From NCBI GenBank assembly GCA_015485355.1, contig WFTQ01000016.1, positions 1 through 64,000 on the forward strand: a DNA stretch of 64,000 nucleotides, read 5' to 3'. Position 1 is the stretch's first letter; each line of letters starts with the position of its first letter. Of this stretch, positions 10,745 to 19,509 are shown in pieces. The DNA comes from a bacterium. Lineage in GTDB: Bacteria > Calditrichota > Calditrichia > RBG-13-44-9 > J042. The notes beneath the pieces were generated by a model. The model saw only the letters and a program-made list of their open reading frames with translations. It made no database searches and was not told where the DNA came from. The position numbers and the translations under genes are program-made.

Positions 10745-11799
10745 TGAATTCATCGCCTAAAAATCAAGCTCCGTCCCATGCCTCTTTCAACACCAAGGTC
10801 ATCAAACAGATGCGCATTTTAATTGTGGATGATGCCCGGGACAACCGTGTGATGCTGCGGGCCGTTTTGCGGAAGGAGGGCTACCGCAATGTGGACATCG
10901 CGGGATCGGCGGCGGAGGCCTACAGGCGATTAGGACTGGAAGGCAGTCCGGGACAACCGAAGGCGGATTACGATTTAATTTTGCTGGATATTATGATGCC
11001 GGAAGAAAATGGCATCGATGCCTGCCGTAAGATAAAATCCCATGAATCCACACGCGACATTCCTATTGTTATGGTTTCTGCCCAGACCGACGTGATGTGG
11101 TTGAGCCTTGCGTTTGAATCCGGAGCGATTGATTACCTCACCAAACCGGTGAATCGCATGGAGATGTTGGCCCGTGTCGGTGCCGTGCTGCGTTTGAAAT
11201 ATGAGATGGATATGCGCAAGGCCCGAGAGGAAGAACTGTTGCGGGTAAAGGCGGAATTGGAAGAGGCGAATATGGAACTGGCGCGGCTGTCGATTCTGGA
11301 TGGATTGACGGGTATACCCAACCGCCGTCGCTTTGACGAGTTTCTGGAAATGGAATGCCGGCGGGCCCGCCGAAACAACTTGCCTCTCTCGCTGATTCTG
11401 ATCGATGTCGATCATTTCAAGCTGTACAATGATTTTTACGGGCACCTGAAAGGGGACGAATGCTTGCAACGGATGGCGCGGGCCTTGTCCGAAGTCGTAC
11501 ATCGGCCGGGAGACCTCGTGGCTCGCTACGGGGGAGAAGAATTTGCAGCCATTTTGTCCGAAACCGACGCTGAAGGAGCGATGACCATTGCGGGTAAATT
11601 TCAGGAAACCGTTGACGGCTTGGGGCTCCCGCACGAACAATCCCGGGTGGCTTCTGTGGTTACGGTGAGTCAGGGCATAACCACCTGCACCCGGCCCGAG
11701 GCCATGAAACCCGCCACATTGATTCAATATGCGGATCGGGCCTTGTACCAGGCCAAACAGAATGGTCGAAATCAGTTCCAGTTTCTTCCTTGCCCCTGA
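10744..11799 (+). CDS. Response regulator with GGDEF diguanylate cyclase domain
   Basis: REC domain 'ILIVDDARDNR...LILLDIMMPEENG...PIVMVSAQ', GGDEF 'RYGGEEFAAIL'; ATG overlaps previous stop TAATG. Confidence 0.93.
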   Translation: MNSSPKNQAPSHASFNTKVIKQMRILIVDDARDNRVMLRAVLRKEGYRNVDIAGSAAEAYRRLGLEGSPGQPKADYDLILLDIMMPEENGIDACRKIKSHESTRDIPIVMVSAQTDVMWLSLAFESGAIDYLTKPVNRMEMLARVGAVLRLKYEMDMRKAREEELLRVKAELEEANMELARLSILDGLTGIPNRRRFDEFLEMECRRARRNNLPLSLILIDVDHFKLYNDFYGHLKGDECLQRMARALSEVVHRPGDLVARYGGEEFAAILSETDAEGAMTIAGKFQETVDGLGLPHEQSRVASVVTVSQGITTCTRPEAMKPATLIQYADRALYQAKQNGRNQFQFLPCP

Positions 11800-11861
11800 A
11801 CATGCGTCCAGGGTTTTTCCCTCAAGAATGCCTACGAACCTCCGATATTAGATTAAAATAA

Positions 11862-12251
11862 ATGGTGGGGCAAAAACGTATCCAAGAGGAGGTAACGTTG
11901 ACGAATCCACAGGTTATCGATCGCGAAGAGTTAATGAACCGCCTGGACGGAGACATGGAGTTGCTGGAGGAGCTTTTTGAACTTTTTGTGGAGGACTACC
12001 CGCAGTTCTTGGCAGACATTGAAACGGCTATTCTTCATCGGGATGGGCAAAAATTGAAACAGGCCGCCCATACCTTAAAAGGGGCGGTGGGAAACTTTGC
12101 CGCGAAAAAGGCCTTCGATCTGGCATTCCGGCTGGAAATGATGGGCCAGGAGGGGGATTTTCAGGATGCCGAACCGGTTTTTCGGGATTTAAATCGGGCG
12201 GTTGAAGAGATCAAGGAAGCGCTGGCAGCGTTGAAACGGGAACCGGTGTAA
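11862..12251 (+). CDS. Hpt (histidine phosphotransfer) domain protein
   Basis: 'LKQAAHTLKGAVGNFAAKKAFDLAFRLE' Hpt signature. Confidence 0.9.
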   Translation: MVGQKRIQEEVTLTNPQVIDREELMNRLDGDMELLEELFELFVEDYPQFLADIETAILHRDGQKLKQAAHTLKGAVGNFAAKKAFDLAFRLEMMGQEGDFQDAEPVFRDLNRAVEEIKEALAALKREPV

Positions 12252-12327
12252 CGGAAAGAATCGGTGATGCCGGCCTTTCAAAAGGGTTAAAAGAATCCCT
12301 TTGTTGAGGCAATTCTTCGATGTTCCA

Positions 12328-12356
12328 ACCCGACCGCATCCAGGGTCGGGTTTTTG
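12328..12356 (+). terminator. Rho-independent terminator after Hpt gene
   Basis: acccgacc-gcatccag-ggtcgggt followed by tttttg. Confidence 0.8.
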
Positions 12357-12429
12357 TGTGTCCACTAAAAGCCCCTGCACCAATCGTCATCCCAGTGGCC
12401 CCTGACAATTTTTTTCTGAATCAAAATAT

Positions 12430-12457
12430 TTGAAATTTGTCACAAAATTATTATATT
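12430..12457 (+). promoter_or_regulatory. Candidate sigma70-type promoter for aro leader
   Basis: TTGAAA (12430-12435), 16-nt spacer, TATATT (12452-12457), about 43 nt before the leader ATG. Confidence 0.5.
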
Positions 12458-12499
12458 TATAGGTCAAATTTGAATGTAAAAGGGGTACAAGAGATCGTG

Positions 12500-12565
12500 A
12501 TGGCATCTACTGAGAGGCTCGTGCGTCTTTTTAATTTTTATTTTGGTTATTATTGGACTTGGTAG
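12500..12565 (+). CDS. Aromatic-residue-rich leader peptide MASTERLVRLFNFYFGYYWTW (inner GTG start possible at 12521)
   Basis: ATG GCA TCT ACT GAG AGG CTC GTG CGT CTT TTT AAT TTT TAT TTT GGT TAT TAT TGG ACT TGG TAG read from sequence; 8 of last 11 residues are F/Y/W; immediately upstream of attenuator and aroF. Confidence 0.85.
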   Translation: MASTERLVRLFNFYFGYYWTW

Positions 12566-12638
12566 GTCCCGCCTCTCGGTAGATTGAGTCCATAACATAA
12601 TTTTGAAGCCCCTCTCAATCTACTGAGAGGGGCTTTTC
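12505..12638 (+). promoter_or_regulatory. Ribosome-mediated transcription attenuator (1:2 pause hairpin, 2:3 antiterminator, 3:4 terminator)
   Basis: 12505-12518 pairs with 12571-12584 (14 bp, one G-U); 12572-12588 pairs with 12614-12630 (17 bp, one G-U); competing terminator 12607-12617/12624-12634 (11 bp perfect) then tttt. Confidence 0.88.
12607..12638 (+). terminator. Attenuator terminator hairpin
   Basis: agcccctctca-atctac-tgagaggggct-ttt. Confidence 0.9.
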
Positions 12639-12665
12639 GTTTATAGATAAATTTGGAGGAGAGCC

Positions 12666-13697
12666 ATGGTTATTGTGATGAATCAGCACGCGTCCGAAGA
12701 CGAGATCATGAATGTGATCGAATTTGTTGAAGCATTGGGCGCACGCACCCATTTATCCCGGGGGCAGGAAAAAATAGTTATCGGGGTCATCGGGGATAAG
12801 CGAAATATCCAAAAGGAGCAGATCAAAGTGCTTCCGGGGGTGGAGGATGTTGTTAGTATTCTCAAACCCTACAAGTTGGTGAGTCGGGAGTTTAAGGAGC
12901 AGGATACCGTAATTCGACTGAATGGAGTGGAAATTGGTGGCGGGCAACCGGTGGTGATTGCGGGTCCTTGTTCCGTGGAGAGCGAGGAACAGATCATCCA
13001 GACCGCCCGTTTGGTGAAAGCCCATGGGGCGCAGCTGTTAAGAGGGGGGGCGTTTAAGCCCCGGACCAGTCCTTACAGTTTTCAGGGCCTGGGAGAGGAT
13101 GGATTGAAATTATTGAAAAAAGCCAAAGATGAAACCGGTTTGTACATCGTTACCGAAGTACTGGATGCGATGGATGTTTCCCTGGTGGCCCAATACGCCG
13201 ACATTTTGCAAATTGGTGCCCGTAACATGCAGAATTATAAGCTGTTAAAGGCCGTGGGCAAGATGGACAAACCGGTGTTGCTGAAACGCGGCCTGTCCGC
13301 CACCTTGACCGAATTTTTATTAAGTGCCGAATACATACTGTCTGAAGGCAATCCTAACGTGATTTTATGCGAGCGGGGAATCCGAACGTTTGTGGAATAT
13401 TCTCGCAATACCCTGGATTTGAATATCGTACCCATGATCAAGCGGGTTTCTCATTTGCCTATCTTGGTGGATCCCAGTCATGGCACCGGTCGCCGGGAAC
13501 TGGTCCTCCCTCTTAGTCTGGCGGCCGTCGTCTCGGGTGCCGATGGCTTATTGATCGAAGTCCATCCTCAACCAGAACGTTCCTGGTCCGATGCCGACCA
13601 GACCCTTTCGCCGGATCAGTTTGCCGTGTTAATGAAGCGCCTGGACAGCTTGGTAAAGTGGTTGAGAAATGAAGAATCCGTTATATATACGAATTAA
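12666..13697 (+). CDS. aroF: 3-deoxy-7-phosphoheptulonate synthase (type I beta, N-terminal regulatory domain)
   Basis: '[16 protein letters not shown]', '[24 protein letters not shown]', '[15 protein letters not shown]'; SD ggagga. Confidence 0.97.
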   Translation: MVIVMNQHASEDEIMNVIEFVEALGARTHLSRGQEKIVIGVIGDKRNIQKEQIKVLPGVEDVVSILKPYKLVSREFKEQDTVIRLNGVEIGGGQPVVIAGPCSVESEEQIIQTARLVKAHGAQLLRGGAFKPRTSPYSFQGLGEDGLKLLKKAKDETGLYIVTEVLDAMDVSLVAQYADILQIGARNMQNYKLLKAVGKMDKPVLLKRGLSATLTEFLLSAEYILSEGNPNVILCERGIRTFVEYSRNTLDLNIVPMIKRVSHLPILVDPSHGTGRRELVLPLSLAAVVSGADGLLIEVHPQPERSWSDADQTLSPDQFAVLMKRLDSLVKWLRNEESVIYTN

Positions 13698-14754
13698 ATC
13701 GCAGGAACGACACATCCCGGTGTATGTCGGGAAAGGGCTGGAAAAACAACTGGTTCACTGGCTGAATGAAATCTATCCGCAGCATGCGGTGTTCGCCATC
13801 ATGGACGATCATGTCTATTCCATATATGCCCAGCGCGTACGGGATCATCTGTTGGCCCACCCAGGATTTAAAAAAATCCTGAAATTCCCCGCAGGGGAGT
13901 TTAGCAAGAATCGGCGTACCAAGTCCGTACTGGAGGATCAGCTGTTGTCTGCCCGGGCGGGAAGGGATACGGTATTGCTGGCCATGGGTGGGGGAGTGAC
14001 CGGCGATCTGGCCGGATTTGTAGCCGCCACCCTACACCGTGGAATTCCACTGATCCACGTCCCAACCAGCCTTCTGGCCCAGGTGGATAGCTCCATTGGT
14101 GGAAAGGTGGGCATCAATCACCAGCAGGGCAAAAATTTGATAGGAGCCTTTTATCAACCCGCGGCCGTGTTCTCGGACATCCGATATTTGCGTACCCTTC
14201 CCCGGGATGAATTTATCAACGGCCTGGCGGAAGTGATTAAATATGCTGTGATTTTGGAACCGAGTTTGATCGATTTCCTGGAAAACCATCGGGAACGGAT
14301 TCTGGCCCGAGAAGAAGATACCCTGCTGGAGATCGTCTCCCTTTGTGTGTCTCTGAAGATCCGCGTTGTGGAAAAGGATGAAAAAGAGGCGGGCTATCGT
14401 AGCATTCTGAATTTCGGGCATACCGTGGGACATGCCATAGAGAAGTTAACCGATTATCGCACCAAGCATGGGATGGCTGTTGCCACCGGAATGCGGGTGG
14501 CGTTGAAATTGTCGCACCAATTATTGGGCTATCCCTTCAGTCAGGTGCAGCGCATCTGCCGGCTTCTGGACGGCTTTGAACTCCGGGAGATTCAGGTGCA
14601 TTCCTTACAGTTTCATGAGCTCTGGAACGCAATTTTATCGGATAAAAAAGCCAGGCAACAAACCCCCCGCTTCACCTTGATGCGTTCTCTGAAAGAACCC
14701 GCATTGTTTTACCCCGTAAAACAGGAGGAATTAAAATATGCCGTCGGAGGGTAA
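13669..14754 (+). CDS. aroB: 3-dehydroquinate synthase
   Basis: '[60 protein letters not shown]', '[12 protein letters not shown]'; overlaps aroF by 29 bp. Confidence 0.97.
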   Translation: MKNPLYIRIKSQERHIPVYVGKGLEKQLVHWLNEIYPQHAVFAIMDDHVYSIYAQRVRDHLLAHPGFKKILKFPAGEFSKNRRTKSVLEDQLLSARAGRDTVLLAMGGGVTGDLAGFVAATLHRGIPLIHVPTSLLAQVDSSIGGKVGINHQQGKNLIGAFYQPAAVFSDIRYLRTLPRDEFINGLAEVIKYAVILEPSLIDFLENHRERILAREEDTLLEIVSLCVSLKIRVVEKDEKEAGYRSILNFGHTVGHAIEKLTDYRTKHGMAVATGMRVALKLSHQLLGYPFSQVQRICRLLDGFELREIQVHSLQFHELWNAILSDKKARQQTPRFTLMRSLKEPALFYPVKQEELKYAVGG

Positions 14755-16234
14755 TCCCTTGTGCCTGAGTCTTCTGCCGACTCGTATCGAGGATCTGGAG
14801 GAGTGGGCTCCCCAAAGCCGGGATGCCGATATGGTGGAGTTAAGACTGGACCGGTTTCCCAATCCCGATTTGAACCGTTTACGGCGTTTGTTTCCCCAAC
14901 CTTTGATTTATACCTGCCGGCTGGTTTCTGAGGGGGGAGGATGGCACGATGCCTCCGAGAAACGTGTCCCCTTATTTCAGGCCGCCATTGATGCAGGATT
15001 CGAATTCATTGATGTGGAATTCGACAGCGTAACCCGCATCCTTCCCCAATTGTCCTTTTCCGGAAAAACGCGACTGATTCTGTCGCACCACACGCAAGAG
15101 GTGGGGTATGCTGCCTTGAACGTTAAACTCCGGCAAATGCTGGAAGTCCCCGCCGAAGTTTACAAACTGATTTACCAGGCCTATCACCTCAACGATAATC
15201 TGATTACTTTAGAACTTATCGATTCCGCCCGGAAAAAAGGTGTGCGTTATCTGATACATGCCATGGGGGAGGAGGGGCGGCTTTCGCGGATTCTGGGGGC
15301 CCTGAAGGGCAATGCCTGGACGTATGTGGCGTTTCGTCCCACAAAGGAAACCGCCAGTGGACAATTAACCTTTCAAAGCGCGCGGTATCATTACTTTTTA
15401 ACCGATAAAACCTCCCCTGCCCGATTGATCGGGTTGGTGGGTTACCCCATTCGGCAAAGCAAGGGCTATCGGTTGCATAATTTACTGTTTCAGCAAAAAC
15501 TCCCGCCGAAGCTGCGAAGAACGTTCCTTTATGTCAATTTTCCGGTAAAAGAGTGGCCGGCGTTCTGGCAGGCCTGGAAGGAACAAGTATATGGATTGAG
15601 CATCACCCTTCCCCACAAAGAGGCGGTCGTGGCCTATCTGGACGAAAAATCTCCAGGGGTACGAATATCCGGTGTTTGCAATACCATGGTCCGTTCCCGG
15701 AACGGATGGAAGGGGCATAATACCGATTTGTTTGCCATCGAGAATTTGTTGAAACCCTACAAACCGCTGCTGAAAGAGGGAGCGGTGATTATCGGCACCG
15801 GAGCCACGGCTCGCAGTGCCATTGCCGCACTGAAGCGCTTAGAAGTATATCCCATTGTGGTAACGGGTAGAAACCTGGAGCGGGGTCAGTGGTTGGCCCG
15901 ATGGTTCGGCATTAACTTTTTAACCTTTTCCGAGGTGCAGGGGATTAGCGCTTCGGTCATTATCCAGACCACACCGGTGGGAATGTTCCCGGAGGTGGAT
16001 CAGGTACCGCCGGGCGTTGAATTATTAAAAAAAGATCGTATTGTGCTGGATGTTATTTACAATCCCCACAAGACCCGGTTTTTACAGATTGCTGAAGAGC
16101 GTGGATGTCGGATCCTCTCCGGTGTGGATATGTTCCTTCTCCAGGCTGCCCGTCAATTCAAATTGTTTACCGGGGAAAGCGTTTCGGTTTCGGAAGTGAA
16201 AGAGGCCTGGGAAAAAATTTCGCTTTTTAATTAA
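14738..16234 (+). CDS. aroDE: Bifunctional type I 3-dehydroquinate dehydratase / shikimate dehydrogenase
   Basis: N-terminal DHQase ('MVELRLDR', 'RLILSHHTQ', 'EVYKLIYQA'), C-terminal SDH ('LSITLPHKEAV', 'GVCNTMV', 'GHNTDLFAIE', 'IIGTGATARSAIAAL'). Confidence 0.95.
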   Translation: MPSEGNPLCLSLLPTRIEDLEEWAPQSRDADMVELRLDRFPNPDLNRLRRLFPQPLIYTCRLVSEGGGWHDASEKRVPLFQAAIDAGFEFIDVEFDSVTRILPQLSFSGKTRLILSHHTQEVGYAALNVKLRQMLEVPAEVYKLIYQAYHLNDNLITLELIDSARKKGVRYLIHAMGEEGRLSRILGALKGNAWTYVAFRPTKETASGQLTFQSARYHYFLTDKTSPARLIGLVGYPIRQSKGYRLHNLLFQQKLPPKLRRTFLYVNFPVKEWPAFWQAWKEQVYGLSITLPHKEAVVAYLDEKSPGVRISGVCNTMVRSRNGWKGHNTDLFAIENLLKPYKPLLKEGAVIIGTGATARSAIAALKRLEVYPIVVTGRNLERGQWLARWFGINFLTFSEVQGISASVIIQTTPVGMFPEVDQVPPGVELLKKDRIVLDVIYNPHKTRFLQIAEERGCRILSGVDMFLLQAARQFKLFTGESVSVSEVKEAWEKISLFN

Positions 16235-16310
16235 GGGCGGATTTCCGATGAAGCATTTTCCGCCCGCCCGATCCTGGTGACCTCCACTATTGAAAGAACG
16301 AGAGGGCGGT

Positions 16311-17609
16311 ATGACGACGATCAACGGTAGATCCATTCCTCCCGGACGCCTGGAAGGTAATATTCGGGTGCCATCTTCCAAAAGCATTACCCATCGTGCG
16401 GCAATTCTGGCGGCCTTGAGTAGGCGGCCGACCCGAATAGCCCATCCCCTCGAGTGCGAAGATACCTTATACACCCTGAAGGCCCTGGAAACGTTGGGAT
16501 ATGAATTTGAGCGCCGGCGGGATGCCTGGGTATTTACCGGAAAATACCAAAGGCCTTCGGCCCCGGTGCATATTTTTGTGGGAAATTCTGGAACCACTGC
16601 ACGTCTGATTACCGCCTTTGCTGCTTTGCAGCCCATAGAATCCACCATCGACGGAACCCCGCGAATGCGCCGGCGACCCATGTCCCCGCTGATCCGGGCT
16701 CTGAAAACGCTGCATATTTCCCTGGACGATACCAACGGGTCATTGCCTCTGCGCATTCGGGGTGGGCGGCCCAAAGGCAACATTGTCGAGGTGGATGCGA
16801 CGACTTCCTCGCAGTATTTATCTGCCCTGATGCTGATCGCCCCCTTTCTTCCCGGAGGATTGACCTTGGTGCCCACCGGCAAGGTGGTCTCTCGAGCCTA
16901 TGTTCGGCTGACCATGGAACTTCTGCATCGAGTGGGCATAGAGGTGTACGAAAATTCTCAGGGGTATCGCATACAGGAAGTCTCCACGCTTAACATGGGT
17001 ACCCTGGATGTAGAAGGAGACGTCTCCAGTGCTTCGTATTTCTTGATTGGTGCGGCCATAAGTGGGGGATGGGTGCAGATTCTCAACGTCGGCACGTCCT
17101 CTATTCAGGGCGACCGGGAAATATTTTCTATTCTGGCGGCGGCGGGTGCACAGGTGGAAGCTGACGGAAACAACGTGCGGGTGGCAGCAAACCCATTGCG
17201 TGCCATCGATTGGGATATGGAAGAATGTCCCGATCTGGTACCCGGGGTGGCCATAATGGCTTTGTTCAGCCGGGGACGGTCCCGGCTCCGGAAGGTGCAG
17301 CACTTGAGGTTCAAAGAATCGGATCGAATTGAGGCAATTATTCAGAATGTCCGCCGTTTGGGTGGCCGGGCTTTGGTGGAGGGCGATGATTTGCTGGTTC
17401 ACAGTGGAGTCCGTAGCGGTGCCTCTATTCATTCGTTTAACGACCACCGAATTGCCATGAGCTTTGCTCTGGCGGGATTACGGCTGCCGGGTGTGGTTAT
17501 TGAACAGCCCGAATGCGTCGCCAAGTCATATCCTGGATTCTGGCAGGATCTCATTCGGTTGCATCGCCCGGTATCGGAAGGGGAGCACCTTCCGAAGGAA
17601 AAGATTTAA
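16311..17609 (+). CDS. aroA: 3-phosphoshikimate 1-carboxyvinyltransferase (EPSP synthase)
   Basis: 'IRVPSSKSITHRAAIL', 'VGNSGTTARLI', 'TPRMRRRPMSPLIRAL', 'LRFKESDRIEAI', 'FNDHRIAMSFALAG'. Confidence 0.96.
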   Translation: MTTINGRSIPPGRLEGNIRVPSSKSITHRAAILAALSRRPTRIAHPLECEDTLYTLKALETLGYEFERRRDAWVFTGKYQRPSAPVHIFVGNSGTTARLITAFAALQPIESTIDGTPRMRRRPMSPLIRALKTLHISLDDTNGSLPLRIRGGRPKGNIVEVDATTSSQYLSALMLIAPFLPGGLTLVPTGKVVSRAYVRLTMELLHRVGIEVYENSQGYRIQEVSTLNMGTLDVEGDVSSASYFLIGAAISGGWVQILNVGTSSIQGDREIFSILAAAGAQVEADGNNVRVAANPLRAIDWDMEECPDLVPGVAIMALFSRGRSRLRKVQHLRFKESDRIEAIIQNVRRLGGRALVEGDDLLVHSGVRSGASIHSFNDHRIAMSFALAGLRLPGVVIEQPECVAKSYPGFWQDLIRLHRPVSEGEHLPKEKI

Positions 17610-17643
17610 GCGGTAACCGCGGCAAGGGACAGAAGGTTTGTCA

Positions 17644-18168
17644 ATGGTTGATACCGCCAACATCGAAAAGGTGGTTTTTATTGGTTTCCGTGGAGCGGGA
17701 AAAACCACCATTGCCCGAACACTGGCGGCGCGGCTGGAATGGGATTATCTTTCCACCGACGATTGGATTCAGGAACAGATTCGGTGTAGCATTTCGCAGT
17801 TTGTAAAGAAGAGAGGGTGGGATGCCTTTCGGACACTGGAGAGACGGGTGATTCAGCAGTTGTCGGAGCGGCGGGAAGTCATTCTGGACTGTGGTGGGGG
17901 TGTGGTGGAAAATCCTGAAAATATGAAACGATTGATTCGGAACGCATTCGTGATATGGGTGGATGCCGATGTTCGGGACATTTTAGCCCGGTTGAAAGAA
18001 AGTGGAGATCGGCCTCTGTTAAATCGGCGGTGTTTGGAGGACGATGTGAGGGTGAATTATCGGCGGCGTCGCCCTTTATATGCCCGTTACGGGCACCTTC
18101 GGGTCGATACTTCCGTCGACCATTTGGAAGCTATTCTGGAAACGATCTTAAAGGCATTGGGGCAATAG
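17644..18168 (+). CDS. aroK: Shikimate kinase
   Basis: Walker A 'FIGFRGAGKTTIA', 'LSTDDWIQ', 'ILDCGGGVV', 'RPLL'. Confidence 0.92.
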   Translation: MVDTANIEKVVFIGFRGAGKTTIARTLAARLEWDYLSTDDWIQEQIRCSISQFVKKRGWDAFRTLERRVIQQLSERREVILDCGGGVVENPENMKRLIRNAFVIWVDADVRDILARLKESGDRPLLNRRCLEDDVRVNYRRRRPLYARYGHLRVDTSVDHLEAILETILKALGQ

Positions 18169-19509
18169 ATGAGTGGTAATGTTTTTGGACAGGCCTTTCG
18201 GGTGATGACTTTTGGGGAGAGTCACGGCCCGTATATTGGGGTGGTAATCGATGGGGTGCGTCCGGGCATTCCCCTTGATGTGGAATGGCTGCAGCGGGAA
18301 CTGGAACGTCGGCGTCCCGGACAGAGTGCCGTTGTTACCCCCCGGCAGGAGAGTGATCGGGTGCAGGTCATTAGTGGCATTTTTGAAGGCAAGACTACCG
18401 GGACTCCAATTTGTTTATTGATTCCCAATCACGATCAACGTTCCCAAGATTATTCCCACATTCAGGCGATATTTCGTCCCGGGCACGCGGGTTTTACTTT
18501 TTTAAAGAAATATGGTGTATTTGATTATCGGGGAGGTGGGCGCGCCAGCGGCCGGGAAACAGCCGCCCGGGTGGCGGCGGGTGCCGTAGCCAAGCAGTTG
18601 TTAGCCGGTCGGGGGATTCGAATCATCGGCTTTACCCGGCAGATCGGGGACGTGGAAATTACGCGGGTGGATCTGGACGCGATCGATAAAAATCCTGTTC
18701 GGGCCCCGGACCTTCAGGCGGCGCAAGCCATGATCGCCGCGATACGAAAGGCGAAAAAGGCCGGCGATTCCCTGGGAGGCGTGGTGGAAATACGGGTTCA
18801 AAATTGCCCTCCGGGACTGGGGGAACCGGTATTTCATAAATTGGAGGCCGACCTGGCGGCGGCATTAATGTCCATCGGCGCCGTTAAAGGCTTCGAAATG
18901 GGAAGTGGGTTTGCTGCCGCCCGTATGAAAGGCAGCGAGCATAACGATTCTTTTGTTCAAGATGAAAACGGCCGCATCCATCTGGCCACCAATCGCGCGG
19001 GAGGGGTTCTGGGAGGCATCAGCACGGGGGATGACTTGATCATGCACATTGCCGTAAAGCCCCCCTCTTCCATTGGGAAGAAACAGCGAACCGTGGATCA
19101 TCAGGGACGACCGGTGGAGTTTCAAATTGGCGGTCGCCATGATCCCTGTATCTGTCCCCGGGTGGTACCCGTCGCCGAGGCCATGGTGGCTTTGGTGCTG
19201 ATCGATCACCTTTTAATGCAGGAACGGTTGCTCCAGAGCAACGAACTGGAAACCTTGCGCCAACAGATTGATACCATAGATACCCAGCTTCTGCTGTTGT
19301 TGGCCCAGCGGAAACGACTGGTGGAGCAGATCGCCCGCATCAAGGCCGATCGGGGAATCGCCGTTCAGGACCGGGCCCGGGAAGATGCGTTGTTACGCCG
19401 GTGGAAGGACTTTTCCCGACAGCTGGACTTATCCGAGTCATTTACCCGGGAACTGGCCGATGTGTTGTTACGCTTTTCCCGTAAGCTGCAGGAGGAATTT
19501 CTATCATGA
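18169..19509 (+). CDS. aroC: Chorismate synthase fused to C-terminal AroQ-type chorismate mutase
   Basis: Chorismate synthase motifs 'GESHGPYIGVVIDGVRPG', 'RRPGQS', 'DYRGGGRASGRETAARVAAGA', 'GGRHDPCICPRVVPVAEAM'; C-terminal 'LRQQIDTIDTQLLLLLAQRKRLVEQIARIKADRGIAVQDRAREDALL...SRKLQ'. Confidence 0.96.
   Translation: MSGNVFGQAFRVMTFGESHGPYIGVVIDGVRPGIPLDVEWLQRELERRRPGQSAVVTPRQESDRVQVISGIFEGKTTGTPICLLIPNHDQRSQDYSHIQAIFRPGHAGFTFLKKYGVFDYRGGGRASGRETAARVAAGAVAKQLLAGRGIRIIGFTRQIGDVEITRVDLDAIDKNPVRAPDLQAAQAMIAAIRKAKKAGDSLGGVVEIRVQNCPPGLGEPVFHKLEADLAAALMSIGAVKGFEMGSGFAAARMKGSEHNDSFVQDENGRIHLATNRAGGVLGGISTGDDLIMHIAVKPPSSIGKKQRTVDHQGRPVEFQIGGRHDPCICPRVVPVAEAMVALVLIDHLLMQERLLQSNELETLRQQIDTIDTQLLLLLAQRKRLVEQIARIKADRGIAVQDRAREDALLRRWKDFSRQLDLSESFTRELADVLLRFSRKLQEEFLS

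Noticed and set aside
10975-11727. 250-aa minus-strand ORF
   Set aside because: Antisense to REC-GGDEF gene, shadow composition
16082-16882. 266-aa minus-strand ORF
   Set aside because: Antisense to aroDE/aroA, no recognisable domain
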